Source: an uncultured Muribaculaceae bacterium
GTDB lineage: Bacteria > Bacteroidota > Bacteroidia > Bacteroidales > Muribaculaceae
DNA length: 5,209 nt
NCBI GenBank assembly: GCA_905209725.1
Contig: CAJLTZ010000121.1
Span: forward strand, 1-5,209
Reading direction: 5' to 3'
Shown here one piece after another: positions 1 through 5,159 of this stretch; within the stretch, counting starts at the first letter, position 1; every line of letters begins with the position of its first letter. Position numbers and translations under genes: made by a program. The notes under the pieces are model-generated. The model was not told where the DNA came from and did not search any database. It was given only the letters and a program-made list of their open reading frames with translations.

Positions 1-62
1 CGGTGTCCAGCCATAGCCATGTTCATCGACCTACCCCTATGAATAATGTAGGCTATAAACAA

Positions 63-81
63 TGAAGTTGTCTAAACTTCA
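63..81 (+). other. Small inverted repeat, possible weak terminator or operator
   Basis: TGAAGTT (63-69) is the exact reverse complement of AACTTCA (75-81), with a 5-nt centre GTCTA. The sequence after it is ATTTTTAT, so a transcript entering from the left could end here. The stem is short and AT-rich, however, and weak for an intrinsic terminator. A dyad protein-binding site is equally possible. This is a structural observation only. Confidence 0.35.
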
Positions 82-114
82 ATTTTTATAACAAATTTAT
101 GATGGAGTAAGAGG

Positions 115-150
115 GGGTAGGGGTCTAAAAAATTGGGTAGTAGTCTAAAA
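115..150 (+). repeat. Two direct repeats with 20-bp phasing upstream of gap
   Basis: GGGTAGGGGTCTAAAA (115-130) and GGGTAGTAGTCTAAAA (135-150) match at 14 of 16 positions and start exactly 20 bp apart, about two helical turns. They lie roughly 35-70 bp before the -7 element at 187-194. That is where an activator or repressor binding as side-by-side dimers would sit. The sequence shows the repeat itself; its regulatory role and any cognate protein are inferred. Confidence 0.5.
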
Positions 151-186
151 TTTGTTAAATCGACCACAAAATTGCGGAAAAATTCT

Positions 187-194
187 TATATTTG
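187..194 (+). promoter_or_regulatory. Probable -7 promoter element for gap
   Basis: TATATTTG fits the Bacteroidota sigma-factor -7 consensus TAnnTTTG exactly. No TTTG or TTG lies at the usual 19-21 bp upstream; the nearest TTG (172-174) is only 12 bp away. The promoter may therefore depend on an activator, perhaps bound at the phased repeats 115-150. The transcript would start near 200 and carry a leader of about 128 nt before the gap start codon. Confidence 0.5.
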
Positions 195-200
195 CAACCT

Positions 201-328
201 GAAAACGCCCCATAAGCGTTTGAAATAATGCAGAGACTCTGCTACAGGCAAGCGATTAAGCAGGTAAAAGATTGAAATAAAAGAAATTACATATAAACAC
301 AGTTTAACCCTAATAAACAGAATTAGAA
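201..328 (+). other. Structured 5' leader of gap
   Basis: Downstream of the predicted start site, AAACGC (203-208) pairs with GCGTTT (216-221) around a 7-nt loop. GCAGAG (230-235) and CTCTGC (237-242) then form a near-perfect palindrome. CTGCT (239-243) could instead pair with AGCAG (259-263), so the second and third structures exclude each other. A 15-codon open frame (228-275, peptide MQRLCYRQAIKQVKD) overlaps these arms. The final 60 nt are A-rich and unstructured, as is usual before Bacteroidota start codons. It matches no riboswitch class that I recognise. Confidence 0.4.
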
Positions 329-1339
329 ATGACAAAGATTGGTATTAACGGTTTCGGCCGTATCGGACGTTTCGTATTCCGTGCTTCAACGAAGAGAGAC
401 GACATCGAGGTAGTTGCAATCAACGACCTTCTTCCCGTAGACTATATGGCCTACATGCTGAAGTACGACACAATGCACGGACGTTTCGACGGAACCGTAG
501 ACTACGATCTTGAGAAGAGCCTTCTGATTGTGAACGGCAAGGAGATCAAGGTATCTGCATGCCGCGACCCGAAGGAGATCGCATGGGGCGAGAAGGGTGC
601 TGAATACGTTGTTGAATCCACCGGTCTCTTCCTTACAAAGGAGAAATCTCAGGGCCACATCGACGCTGGCGCAAAATATGTAGTGATGTCCGCTCCTTCC
701 AAGGACGACACCCCTATGTTCGTATGCGGCGTTAACGAGGACAAGTATGTAAAGGGCACACAGTTCGTATCGAACGCAAGCTGCACCACCAACTGCCTCG
801 CACCTATCGCAAAAGTTCTTCACGAGAACTTCGGCATCGTCAACGGCCTTATGACCACCGTACACTCGACGACCGCTACTCAGAAGACAGTAGACGGTCC
901 GTCGATGAAGGACTGGCGTGGCGGTCGCGCAGCAAGCGGCAACATCATCCCCTCGACCACCGGCGCAGCCAAGGCAGTGGGCAAAGTAATCCCCGAGCTC
1001 AACGGTAAGCTTACCGGTATCTCCATGCGTGTCCCCACTCTCGACGTTTCCGTAGTTGACCTCACAGTCAACCTCGAGAAGCCCGCTACAAAAGAGGACA
1101 TCTGCAAGGCTATGAAGGCTGCTTCCGAAGGCGCACTCAAGGGCGTTCTCGGCTACACAGAGGATGCAGTGGTCAGCTCCGACTTCCTCGGCTGCCCGCT
1201 CACTTCCATCTTCGACGCCAACGCAGGCGTTTACCTGACTGACAAATTCGTGAAGGTGGTAAGCTGGTATGACAATGAGATTGGCTACTCCAACAAGGTG
1301 CTCGACCTCATCGCCCACATGAAGAAAGTTAACGGCTAA
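329..1339 (+). CDS. gap: Glyceraldehyde-3-phosphate dehydrogenase, class I, phosphorylating
   Basis: This cytoplasmic glycolytic enzyme converts glyceraldehyde 3-phosphate, phosphate and NAD+ to 1,3-bisphosphoglycerate and NADH. At 336 aa it has the normal family length and appears complete. The N-terminal Rossmann motif INGFGRIGR (6-14) and Asn32-Asp33 at the end of the second strand indicate NAD rather than NADP preference. SCTTNC (151-156) holds the catalytic Cys152, and His179 in TTVHSTT is its base partner. The S-loop (about 181-210, with DWRGGR), Arg234 and the C-terminal WYDNEIGYSNKV (313-324, Asn316) are all present. It resembles E. coli GapA more than the plant or archaeal types. It has its own promoter region and leader and is followed 24 nt later by a strong terminator, so it is probably monocistronic. 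The start at 329 directly precedes the first beta strand and has an A-rich upstream sequence without Shine-Dalgarno. Confidence 0.98.
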   Translation: MTKIGINGFGRIGRFVFRASTKRDDIEVVAINDLLPVDYMAYMLKYDTMHGRFDGTVDYDLEKSLLIVNGKEIKVSACRDPKEIAWGEKGAEYVVESTGLFLTKEKSQGHIDAGAKYVVMSAPSKDDTPMFVCGVNEDKYVKGTQFVSNASCTTNCLAPIAKVLHENFGIVNGLMTTVHSTTATQKTVDGPSMKDWRGGRAASGNIIPSTTGAAKAVGKVIPELNGKLTGISMRVPTLDVSVVDLTVNLEKPATKEDICKAMKAASEGALKGVLGYTEDAVVSSDFLGCPLTSIFDANAGVYLTDKFVKVVSWYDNEIGYSNKVLDLIAHMKKVNG

Positions 1340-1360
1340 TTTCCTTCCGCACTAAGAAAC

Positions 1361-1393
1361 AAGAGGCATTCCAGATTCGGAATGCCTTTTTTT
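1361..1393 (+). terminator. Intrinsic terminator after gap
   Basis: AGGCATTCC (1364-1372) pairs perfectly with GGAATGCCT (1379-1387) around the 6-nt loop AGATTC, and T1387-T1393 form a run of seven T's. Flanking A's at 1361-1362 can extend the stem into the T tract. This is a strong Rho-independent terminator placed 24 nt after the gap stop codon. Because A's flank the left side, it may also work for leftward transcripts. Confidence 0.92.
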
Positions 1394-1449
1394 GATTCTT
1401 TCTGATTGACTATTCGGCTTCCGCCTCATCCCAGTAAGAAAGGACCTTC

Positions 1450-1503
1450 GGATTGAGGATTGAGGATTGAGGATTGAGGATTGAGGATTGAGGATTGAGG
1501 ATT
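1450..1503 (+). repeat. Heptamer tandem array, GGATTGA x 7.7
   Basis: Seven perfect copies of GGATTGA fill 1450-1498, followed by GGATT (1499-1503). There are no mismatches, which suggests recent expansion or active slippage. The array sits between the gap terminator and the sirtuin gene, outside any reading frame, so a change in copy number would alter spacing and not a protein. From memory, perfect intergenic heptamer arrays occur in Bacteroidota and cyanobacteria; I could not verify this. Confidence 0.95.
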
Positions 1504-1509
1504 CTCACG

Positions 1510-1534
1510 AATTCAAAATTCAAAATTCAAAATT
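1510..1534 (+). repeat. Second heptamer tandem array, ATTCAAA x 3.4
   Basis: Three copies of ATTCAAA (1511-1531) plus ATT (1532-1534) form a perfect period-7 array only a few bases after the GGATTGA array. On the opposite strand the unit can be read as TTTTGAA, which shares TTGA with GGATTGA. The two arrays therefore look like diverged heptads in opposite orientations. The array ends about 31 bp before the likely sirtuin start codon. Confidence 0.9.
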
Positions 1535-1565
1535 AATTGAGATTCACTTTTAAAGGGCTATGATT

Positions 1566-2261
1566 ATGAAAAAGAGACTTGTAGTGAGCACGGGCGCGGG
1601 GATGAGCGCCGAGAGTGGCATCAAGACTTTCCGCGACGCGGGAGGACTGTGGGAGAACTATCCCGTGATGCAGGTGGCGTCGGCCGACGGATTCCGTCGC
1701 GACCCGGAACTAATCCACAAATTCTACAACGCGCGGCGCCACGAGCTGGTGAATGCCCAGCCCAATGCAGCACACCGCGCCCTTGCCGAACTTGAGGACA
1801 AATTCGACGTGTACGTGATTACTCAGAATGTTGACGACCTTCACGAGCGCGCCGGCTCGAGCAAGGTGCTGCATCTCCACGGAGAGCTGATGAAGATCCG
1901 CTCCATCAAGCATCCCGAATATACTGAGACTCTCGACATCGAGCATCTCGACACCACGCCCGAGACGCGCGGGCACAACGGCGACCTGATGCGCCCGCAC
2001 ATCGTGTTCTTCCAGGAGCCTGTGCCCAACATCGAGAAGGCCGTGGAGCTTGTGGAGAGCGCCGACATCTTTGTGGTGATAGGCACATCGCTGGTGGTTT
2101 ATCCCGCCGCAGGGCTTCTGAACTACGTTCGTCCCGGGGTGCCTATCTACTATATCGACCCGAATCCGGCCGACGTCAGCGGCATTCCTAACCTGACTGT
2201 AATCAAGGCCACAGCCACCGAGGGAATGAAGAAACTGGCGGATATGTTGCAAAACATATAA
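1566..2261 (+). CDS. cobB: NAD-dependent protein deacylase, sirtuin (CobB/SIRT5-like), cysteine-free
   Basis: Sirtuins remove acyl groups from lysine using NAD+, giving nicotinamide and O-acyl-ADP-ribose; this one should be cytoplasmic. Numbering from ATG 1560, the motifs are GAGMSAESGIKTFR (12-25), TQNVDDLHERAG (88-99), catalytic His107 in HLHGEL, RPHIVFFQE (145-153) and GTSLVVYPAAG (175-185). Tyr56 and Arg59 in FYNARR match the class III pair that recognises succinyl, malonyl or glutaryl groups in SIRT5 and E. coli CobB. The protein has no cysteine, so the four zinc ligands usually found between about residues 110 and 145 are absent. The usual FGE after RPHIV reads FQE. ATG 1566 is preferred because AAGGG (1553-1557) lies 8 nt before it and the beta strand begins immediately; ATG 1560 would add two residues. 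Length is 231-233 aa, normal for the family. No clear promoter was seen upstream. Confidence 0.93.
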   Translation: MKKRLVVSTGAGMSAESGIKTFRDAGGLWENYPVMQVASADGFRRDPELIHKFYNARRHELVNAQPNAAHRALAELEDKFDVYVITQNVDDLHERAGSSKVLHLHGELMKIRSIKHPEYTETLDIEHLDTTPETRGHNGDLMRPHIVFFQEPVPNIEKAVELVESADIFVVIGTSLVVYPAAGLLNYVRPGVPIYYIDPNPADVSGIPNLTVIKATATEGMKKLADMLQNI

Positions 2262-2280
2262 AATTTCCTGAGGAAAACGA

Positions 2281-2310
2281 TTGACGGGATAAAAAAAAAT
2301 AGTAAATTTG
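2281..2310 (+). promoter_or_regulatory. Bacteroidota-type promoter of the oxidoreductase cluster
   Basis: TTG (2281-2283, -33 element) and TAAATTTG (2303-2310, exact TAnnTTTG -7 element) are separated by 19 bp, the typical spacing. Transcription should begin around 2316, giving a leader of only about 20 nt before the ferredoxin start at 2337. The spacer contains a run of nine A's (2291-2299). The promoter lies between the sirtuin stop and the ferredoxin gene, so the four-gene cluster can be transcribed independently of the sirtuin. Confidence 0.7.
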
Positions 2311-2336
2311 TGGGAATCTAACCTAAAAACACAACA

Positions 2337-2567
2337 ATGGCAAAAGTAAAAGGAGCAATCACGGTAAACATCGAAAGATGCAAGGGTTGCAACCTCTGTG
2401 TTGTGGCCTGTCCGACAAAGACTTTGGCTTTGCAGCCCAATGAGGTGAACGACCGCGGCTATCATTATGCGTATATGGCACAGCCCGACAACTGCACCGG
2501 GTGCTGCTCGTGCGCTATGGTATGCCCCGATGCATGCATCGAGGTTTACAGAGTGAAAATCGACTAA
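2337..2567 (+). CDS. 2x[4Fe-4S] ferredoxin subunit (delta) of 2-oxoacid:ferredoxin oxidoreductase
   Basis: This 76-aa protein should carry electrons from the catalytic subunits to the soluble ferredoxin pool. Two classic cluster motifs are visible: CKGCNLCVVACP, with Cys15, 18, 21 and 25, and CTGCCSCAMVCP, with Cys53, 56, 59 and 63. Cys57 and Cys67 are additional. A basic N-terminus (MAKVKG) precedes the first beta strand, and a 27-residue linker separates the motifs. It is the first gene after the 2281-2310 promoter, 71 nt before the alpha gene, and the order delta-alpha-beta-gamma supports its role as a dedicated subunit and not a general ferredoxin. Start codon 2337 has an A- and C-rich upstream (ACACAACA) and no Shine-Dalgarno. 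The usual symbols are vorD/korD/porD; I leave it unnamed because the substrate is unsettled. Confidence 0.92.
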   Translation: MAKVKGAITVNIERCKGCNLCVVACPTKTLALQPNEVNDRGYHYAYMAQPDNCTGCCSCAMVCPDACIEVYRVKID

Positions 2568-2584
2568 CTAACCCCTAACCGTCA

Positions 2585-2610
2585 CGGAGCGCGTCACAGG
2601 AACGTCTCCG
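2585..2610 (+). other. Intercistronic hairpin between ferredoxin and alpha genes
   Basis: CGGAG (2585-2589) pairs with CTCCG (2606-2610). The stem continues, after a bulged C at 2590, as GCGT (2591-2594) with ACGT (2602-2605), including one G-U pair, around the loop CACAGGA. No T run follows (next bases GGTCTAAAA), so it is not a standard terminator. It could stabilise or process the transcript between the small ferredoxin message and the large subunit genes; that role is inferred. Confidence 0.55.
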
Positions 2611-2638
2611 GGTCTAAAATCAGAAAACACAAAGAGAT

Positions 2639-3724
2639 ATGAAAGAAGAGATAAGGCTCATGAAGGGCAACGAGGCGATAGCGCACGCCGCTATCCGCTA
2701 TGGTTGCGACGGATATTTCGGATATCCCATCACGCCGCAGAGCGAGGTGCTTGAGACGCTCGAGGAACTCATGCCTTGGGAGACAACCGGAATGGTAGTG
2801 CTTCAGGCAGAGTCAGAGGTTGCAGCCATCAATATGGTATATGGCGGCGCAGCCACCGGCAAAGCAGTGATGACTTCCTCCTCCTCGCCTGGCGTCAGCC
2901 TCAAGCAGGAGGGTATTTCCTACATAGCAGCAGCATCGCTGCCGGCACTCATCCTTAATGTAATGCGTGGCGGCCCGGGTCTGGGCACCATCCAGCCCTC
3001 ACAGGCTGATTATTTCCAGGCAACAAAGGGTGGCGGTCATGGCGACTATCACCTGATTGTCCTCGCCCCGAGCACCGTCCAGGAGATGGTAGACTTCGTA
3101 GGCCTCGGTTTCGACCTCGCTTTCAAATACACCAACCCCTGTATGATTCTTGCCGACGGTATCGTAGGCCAGATGATGGAGAAGGTGCAGCTTCCCGAGC
3201 AGCGTCCGCGCCGCACAGAGGAGCAGATCCGCGAACAGTGCCCCTGGGCCGCCGACGGCCGCAAGGGACTGCGCAAACGCAATATCATCACATCCCTTGA
3301 GCTCGAGAGCTCCAAGATGGAGATTATCAACCACCAGCTTCAGGCCCGCTATCGCGAGATTGAGAAAAACGAGACCCGTTGGGAAGAGATCGGTGTAGAA
3401 GATGCCGATTATCTGATCGTGGCATTCGGCTCAATCGCACGAATCAGCGACAAGGCACGCGAAATCGCAGCAGAAGAGGGCATCAAGGTCGGCATCATCC
3501 GTCCTATCACACTCTGGCCTTTCCCGACAGAGGCAATCTGCAAGGCAGCCGAGGGCAAGAAGGGTATCCTCGTGGTCGAGCTGAATGCCGGCCAGATGAT
3601 CGAGGACGTACGCCTCGCAGTGCATGACTCTCTCCCCGTGGAGCACTTCGGTCGCCTCGGCGGTATCATCCCCAGCCCCGACGAAGTTGTTGTCGCTCTT
3701 AAAGAAAAAATCATCAACCGTTAA
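2639..3724 (+). CDS. vorB: 2-oxoacid:ferredoxin oxidoreductase alpha subunit (VorB/KorA type)
   Basis: This subunit supplies the pyrimidine-binding half of the thiamine diphosphate site in an enzyme that converts a 2-oxoacid, CoA and oxidised ferredoxin to acyl-CoA, CO2 and reduced ferredoxin. The N-terminal Pyr domain (about 1-185) has YPITPQSE (29-36), QAESEVAAI (56-64, with the ESE expected to activate the cofactor), TSSSSPGVSLKQEG (79-92) and RGGPGLGTIQPSQ (110-122). A charged linker (about 186-255) leads to the transketolase C-like domain (about 256-345) with VVELNAGQM (312-320). At 361 aa it is complete for the short alpha type without a fused gamma domain. It resembles proteins labelled VorB (3-methyl-2-oxobutanoate specific), but similar Bacteroidales genes are also called korA, so the substrate is uncertain. 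The start at 2639 begins the MKEEIRLMKGNEA stretch typical of the family. Beta follows after 21 nt. Confidence 0.93.
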   Translation: MKEEIRLMKGNEAIAHAAIRYGCDGYFGYPITPQSEVLETLEELMPWETTGMVVLQAESEVAAINMVYGGAATGKAVMTSSSSPGVSLKQEGISYIAAASLPALILNVMRGGPGLGTIQPSQADYFQATKGGGHGDYHLIVLAPSTVQEMVDFVGLGFDLAFKYTNPCMILADGIVGQMMEKVQLPEQRPRRTEEQIREQCPWAADGRKGLRKRNIITSLELESSKMEIINHQLQARYREIEKNETRWEEIGVEDADYLIVAFGSIARISDKAREIAAEEGIKVGIIRPITLWPFPTEAICKAAEGKKGILVVELNAGQMIEDVRLAVHDSLPVEHFGRLGGIIPSPDEVVVALKEKIINR

Positions 3725-3745
3725 ATTCCTAAAGAGCTCATAAAG

Positions 3746-4507
3746 ATGAATATAGAAGATATTATCAAAGAAGAAAACAAGGTCTATAGCAAGCCCGAGC
3801 TTCTTGAGGAAGTGCACATGCACTATTGCCCCGGATGTAGCCATGGTGTGATCCACAAGCTTCTTGCCGAGGTGATTGCAGAGATGGGCATCACGGAAAA
3901 GACTGTCGGCGTATCGCCCGTAGGTTGCGCCGTGTTCGCATATAATTATATTGACGTTGACTGGATTGAGGCAGCTCACGGACGTGCACCCGCAGTGGCC
4001 ACAGCAGCATCGCGGCTCTGGCCCGAGAATGTACTCTTCACGTATCAGGGCGACGGCGATATGTCGGCCATCGGCACAGCCGAGTCGATCCACGCCGCCA
4101 ACCGTGGCGAGAACATCGTGATGATCTTCGTGAACAACGCCATTTACGGTATGACCGGCGGCCAGATGGCACCTACCACCCTCGTAGGCCAGAAGACAGC
4201 CACCACACCTTATGGCCGTCGCGTCGACCTCAACGGACACCCCCTGGAGATCACCAACCTGATGGCAATCCTCGACGGCACATGCTATGTGACACGCCAG
4301 AGCGTTCACACTCCGGCCAATGTTCGCAAAACCAAGGCAGCACTCAAGAAAGCCTTCGAGAATGCTATCGCAAAACGCGGAACATCTGTAGTTGAGGTTG
4401 TTGCAACCTGCAACTCCGGCTGGAAAATGTCTCCCGAAGCCGCCAACCAGTGGATGGCAGAGCATATGTTCGAGAAATATCCTCTCGGCGACCTTAAGAA
4501 CGTCTAA
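3746..4507 (+). CDS. 2-oxoacid:ferredoxin oxidoreductase beta subunit, thiamine diphosphate binding
   Basis: This subunit binds the diphosphate end of thiamine diphosphate and the proximal [4Fe-4S] cluster, completing the active site with alpha. The cofactor motif GDGD (102-105) runs to NN (130-131), the expected spacing for GDG-x26-NN. It is followed by IYGMTGGQMAPTT (133-145), typical of the family. Likely cluster ligands are Cys28 and Cys31 (HYCPGCSHG), Cys61 (PVGCAVF) and Cys222 (ATCNSGW). HGRAPAVATA (78-87) is also characteristic. At 253 aa it is short but complete for VOR/KOR-type beta chains. It sits 21 nt after alpha and 17 nt before gamma, with A-rich pre-start sequence (CATAAAG) instead of Shine-Dalgarno, so it is clearly part of the same transcript. 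Possible symbols are vorA or korB depending on substrate; none is assigned. Confidence 0.94.
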   Translation: MNIEDIIKEENKVYSKPELLEEVHMHYCPGCSHGVIHKLLAEVIAEMGITEKTVGVSPVGCAVFAYNYIDVDWIEAAHGRAPAVATAASRLWPENVLFTYQGDGDMSAIGTAESIHAANRGENIVMIFVNNAIYGMTGGQMAPTTLVGQKTATTPYGRRVDLNGHPLEITNLMAILDGTCYVTRQSVHTPANVRKTKAALKKAFENAIAKRGTSVVEVVATCNSGWKMSPEAANQWMAEHMFEKYPLGDLKNV

Positions 4508-4524
4508 GTCTAAACCGAAAAACA

Positions 4525-5061
4525 ATGAAAGAAGAAATAATCATAGCAGGTTTCGGCGGCCAGGGTGTGCTCTCGATGGGCAAAATCCTCGCTTATTCCG
4601 GCCTTATGGACGATAAAGAGGTGACCTGGATGCCTTCCTATGGTCCCGAACAGCGCGGCGGCACAGCCAACGTCACCGTGATTCTCTCCGACCAGAAGAT
4701 TTCGTCGCCCGTCCTCGACAAATATGATATCGTAGTGGCCCTCAACCAGCAGAGCCTCGACAAGTTTGCCCCCAAGGTAAAACCCGGCGGCACACTCATC
4801 TATGACACCAACGGTATCCACAACCGTCCCACACGCGACGACATCAAGATCTATCCGATCGACGCTATGGACGCTACCCTCGAGATCGGCAACTCCAAGG
4901 CTTACAACATGGTGGTTATGGGCGCACTGCTCAAAGCCATGGACTATAAGCTCCCGATGGAGAATGTGATCAAAGGTCTGAAGAAATCGCTTCCCGAGCG
5001 CCATCACAAACTCATCCCCCTTAATGAGAAAGCCATCGAGAAGGGCGAATCGCTGATCTAA
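4525..5061 (+). CDS. 2-oxoacid:ferredoxin oxidoreductase gamma subunit
   Basis: The gamma domain closes over the active site and is thought to help CoA binding in this enzyme family. The N-terminal glycine-rich motif IAGFGGQGVLSMGK (7-20) and SYGPEQRGGTANV (38-50) are the two signatures of the POR/KOR gamma family. The remaining sequence, with DIVVALNQQSLDKF (68-81) and AYNMVVMGALLKA (126-138), fits the same fold. At 178 aa it is normal length and separate from alpha, unlike the fused arrangement in some bacteria. The start at 4525 lies 17 nt after the beta stop with an A-rich upstream (CCGAAAAACA). It is the last gene of the four-gene cluster, with an intrinsic terminator 34 nt downstream of the stop. 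Possible names are vorC or korC; the substrate is unresolved. Confidence 0.93.
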   Translation: MKEEIIIAGFGGQGVLSMGKILAYSGLMDDKEVTWMPSYGPEQRGGTANVTVILSDQKISSPVLDKYDIVVALNQQSLDKFAPKVKPGGTLIYDTNGIHNRPTRDDIKIYPIDAMDATLEIGNSKAYNMVVMGALLKAMDYKLPMENVIKGLKKSLPERHHKLIPLNEKAIEKGESLI

Positions 5062-5094
5062 CACGCAAATATCTCACATTACTGAATATCTATT

Positions 5095-5127
5095 GGGCGT
5101 TCCCAATCCACGGGGACGCCTTTCTTT
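5095..5127 (+). terminator. Intrinsic terminator of the oxidoreductase cluster
   Basis: GGCGTTCCC (5096-5104) pairs with GGGGACGCC (5112-5120), nine pairs including one T-G wobble, around the loop AATCCAC. TTTCTTT (5121-5127) follows the stem. It stands 34 nt after the gamma stop codon and defines the end of the cluster. Confidence 0.88.
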
Positions 5128-5133
5128 AAACAA

Positions 5134-5157
5134 TTATACCCGCTTCGGGCGTTATAA
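5134..5157 (+). other. Bulged inverted repeat downstream of the cluster terminator
   Basis: TTATACCCG (5134-5142) can pair with CGGG (5146-5149) and, after a 3-nt bulge (CGT), TATAA (5153-5157). The loop is CTT. It lies immediately before a possible start codon at 5160 and could be a leader structure or a protein-binding dyad. No T run follows on either strand, so it does not look like a terminator. Confidence 0.35.
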
Positions 5158-5159
5158 GT

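Larger units (their letters stand above)
1..186. other. Non-coding region upstream of the gap promoter
   Basis: No confident gene lies here. Two forward frames are open from the window edge and stop at 40-42 (TGA) and 63-65 (TGA), so the 3' end of an upstream gene could be present, but 13 to 21 codons are too few to recognise. The stretch is AT-rich apart from a G-rich patch at 113-123. It holds a small inverted repeat (63-81) and a 20-bp-phased direct repeat (115-150), listed separately. A reverse-strand match to the Bacteroidota -7 box lies at 92-99, without a partner element. Confidence 0.6.

Noticed and set aside
1..99. Possible divergent reverse-strand gene starting at 26 (MNMAMAGH...) with a TAAATTTG box at 99-92
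   Set aside because: Only eight codons fall inside the window, and the -7-like box has no TTG at the proper distance upstream. Sequence to the left would be needed.
386..1318. Long reverse-strand open frame (310 aa) opposite gap
   Set aside because: It is a shadow of the well-matched GAPDH gene. The translation has Cys- and Val-rich, low-plausibility composition and no recognisable motif, and gap accounts for the region fully.
1394..1449. A promoter for the sirtuin gene just after the gap terminator
   Set aside because: I searched this stretch and on to 1565 for TAnnTTTG with an upstream TTG and found no acceptable match. The sirtuin's promoter is unidentified.
1450..1534. CRISPR array
   Set aside because: The repeat units are 7 bp and contiguous, with no unique spacers, so these are simple tandem repeats.
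2264..2276. TTTCCTGAGGAAA palindrome after the sirtuin stop as a terminator
   Set aside because: The stem has only five or six pairs and no T run follows, so read-through from the sirtuin into the cluster cannot be excluded or supported from it.
1710..2465. Reverse-strand open frame (251 aa) covering the sirtuin and the ferredoxin start
   Set aside because: It crosses the cluster promoter and two genes with clear motifs. Its composition is typical of antisense shadows in GC-biased codon usage.
3431..4525. Long reverse-strand open frame (364 aa) spanning the alpha end and the beta gene
   Set aside because: It runs antisense across two conserved genes and their spacer, is rich in Cys and His from complementary codons, and has no promoter-like element or known domain.
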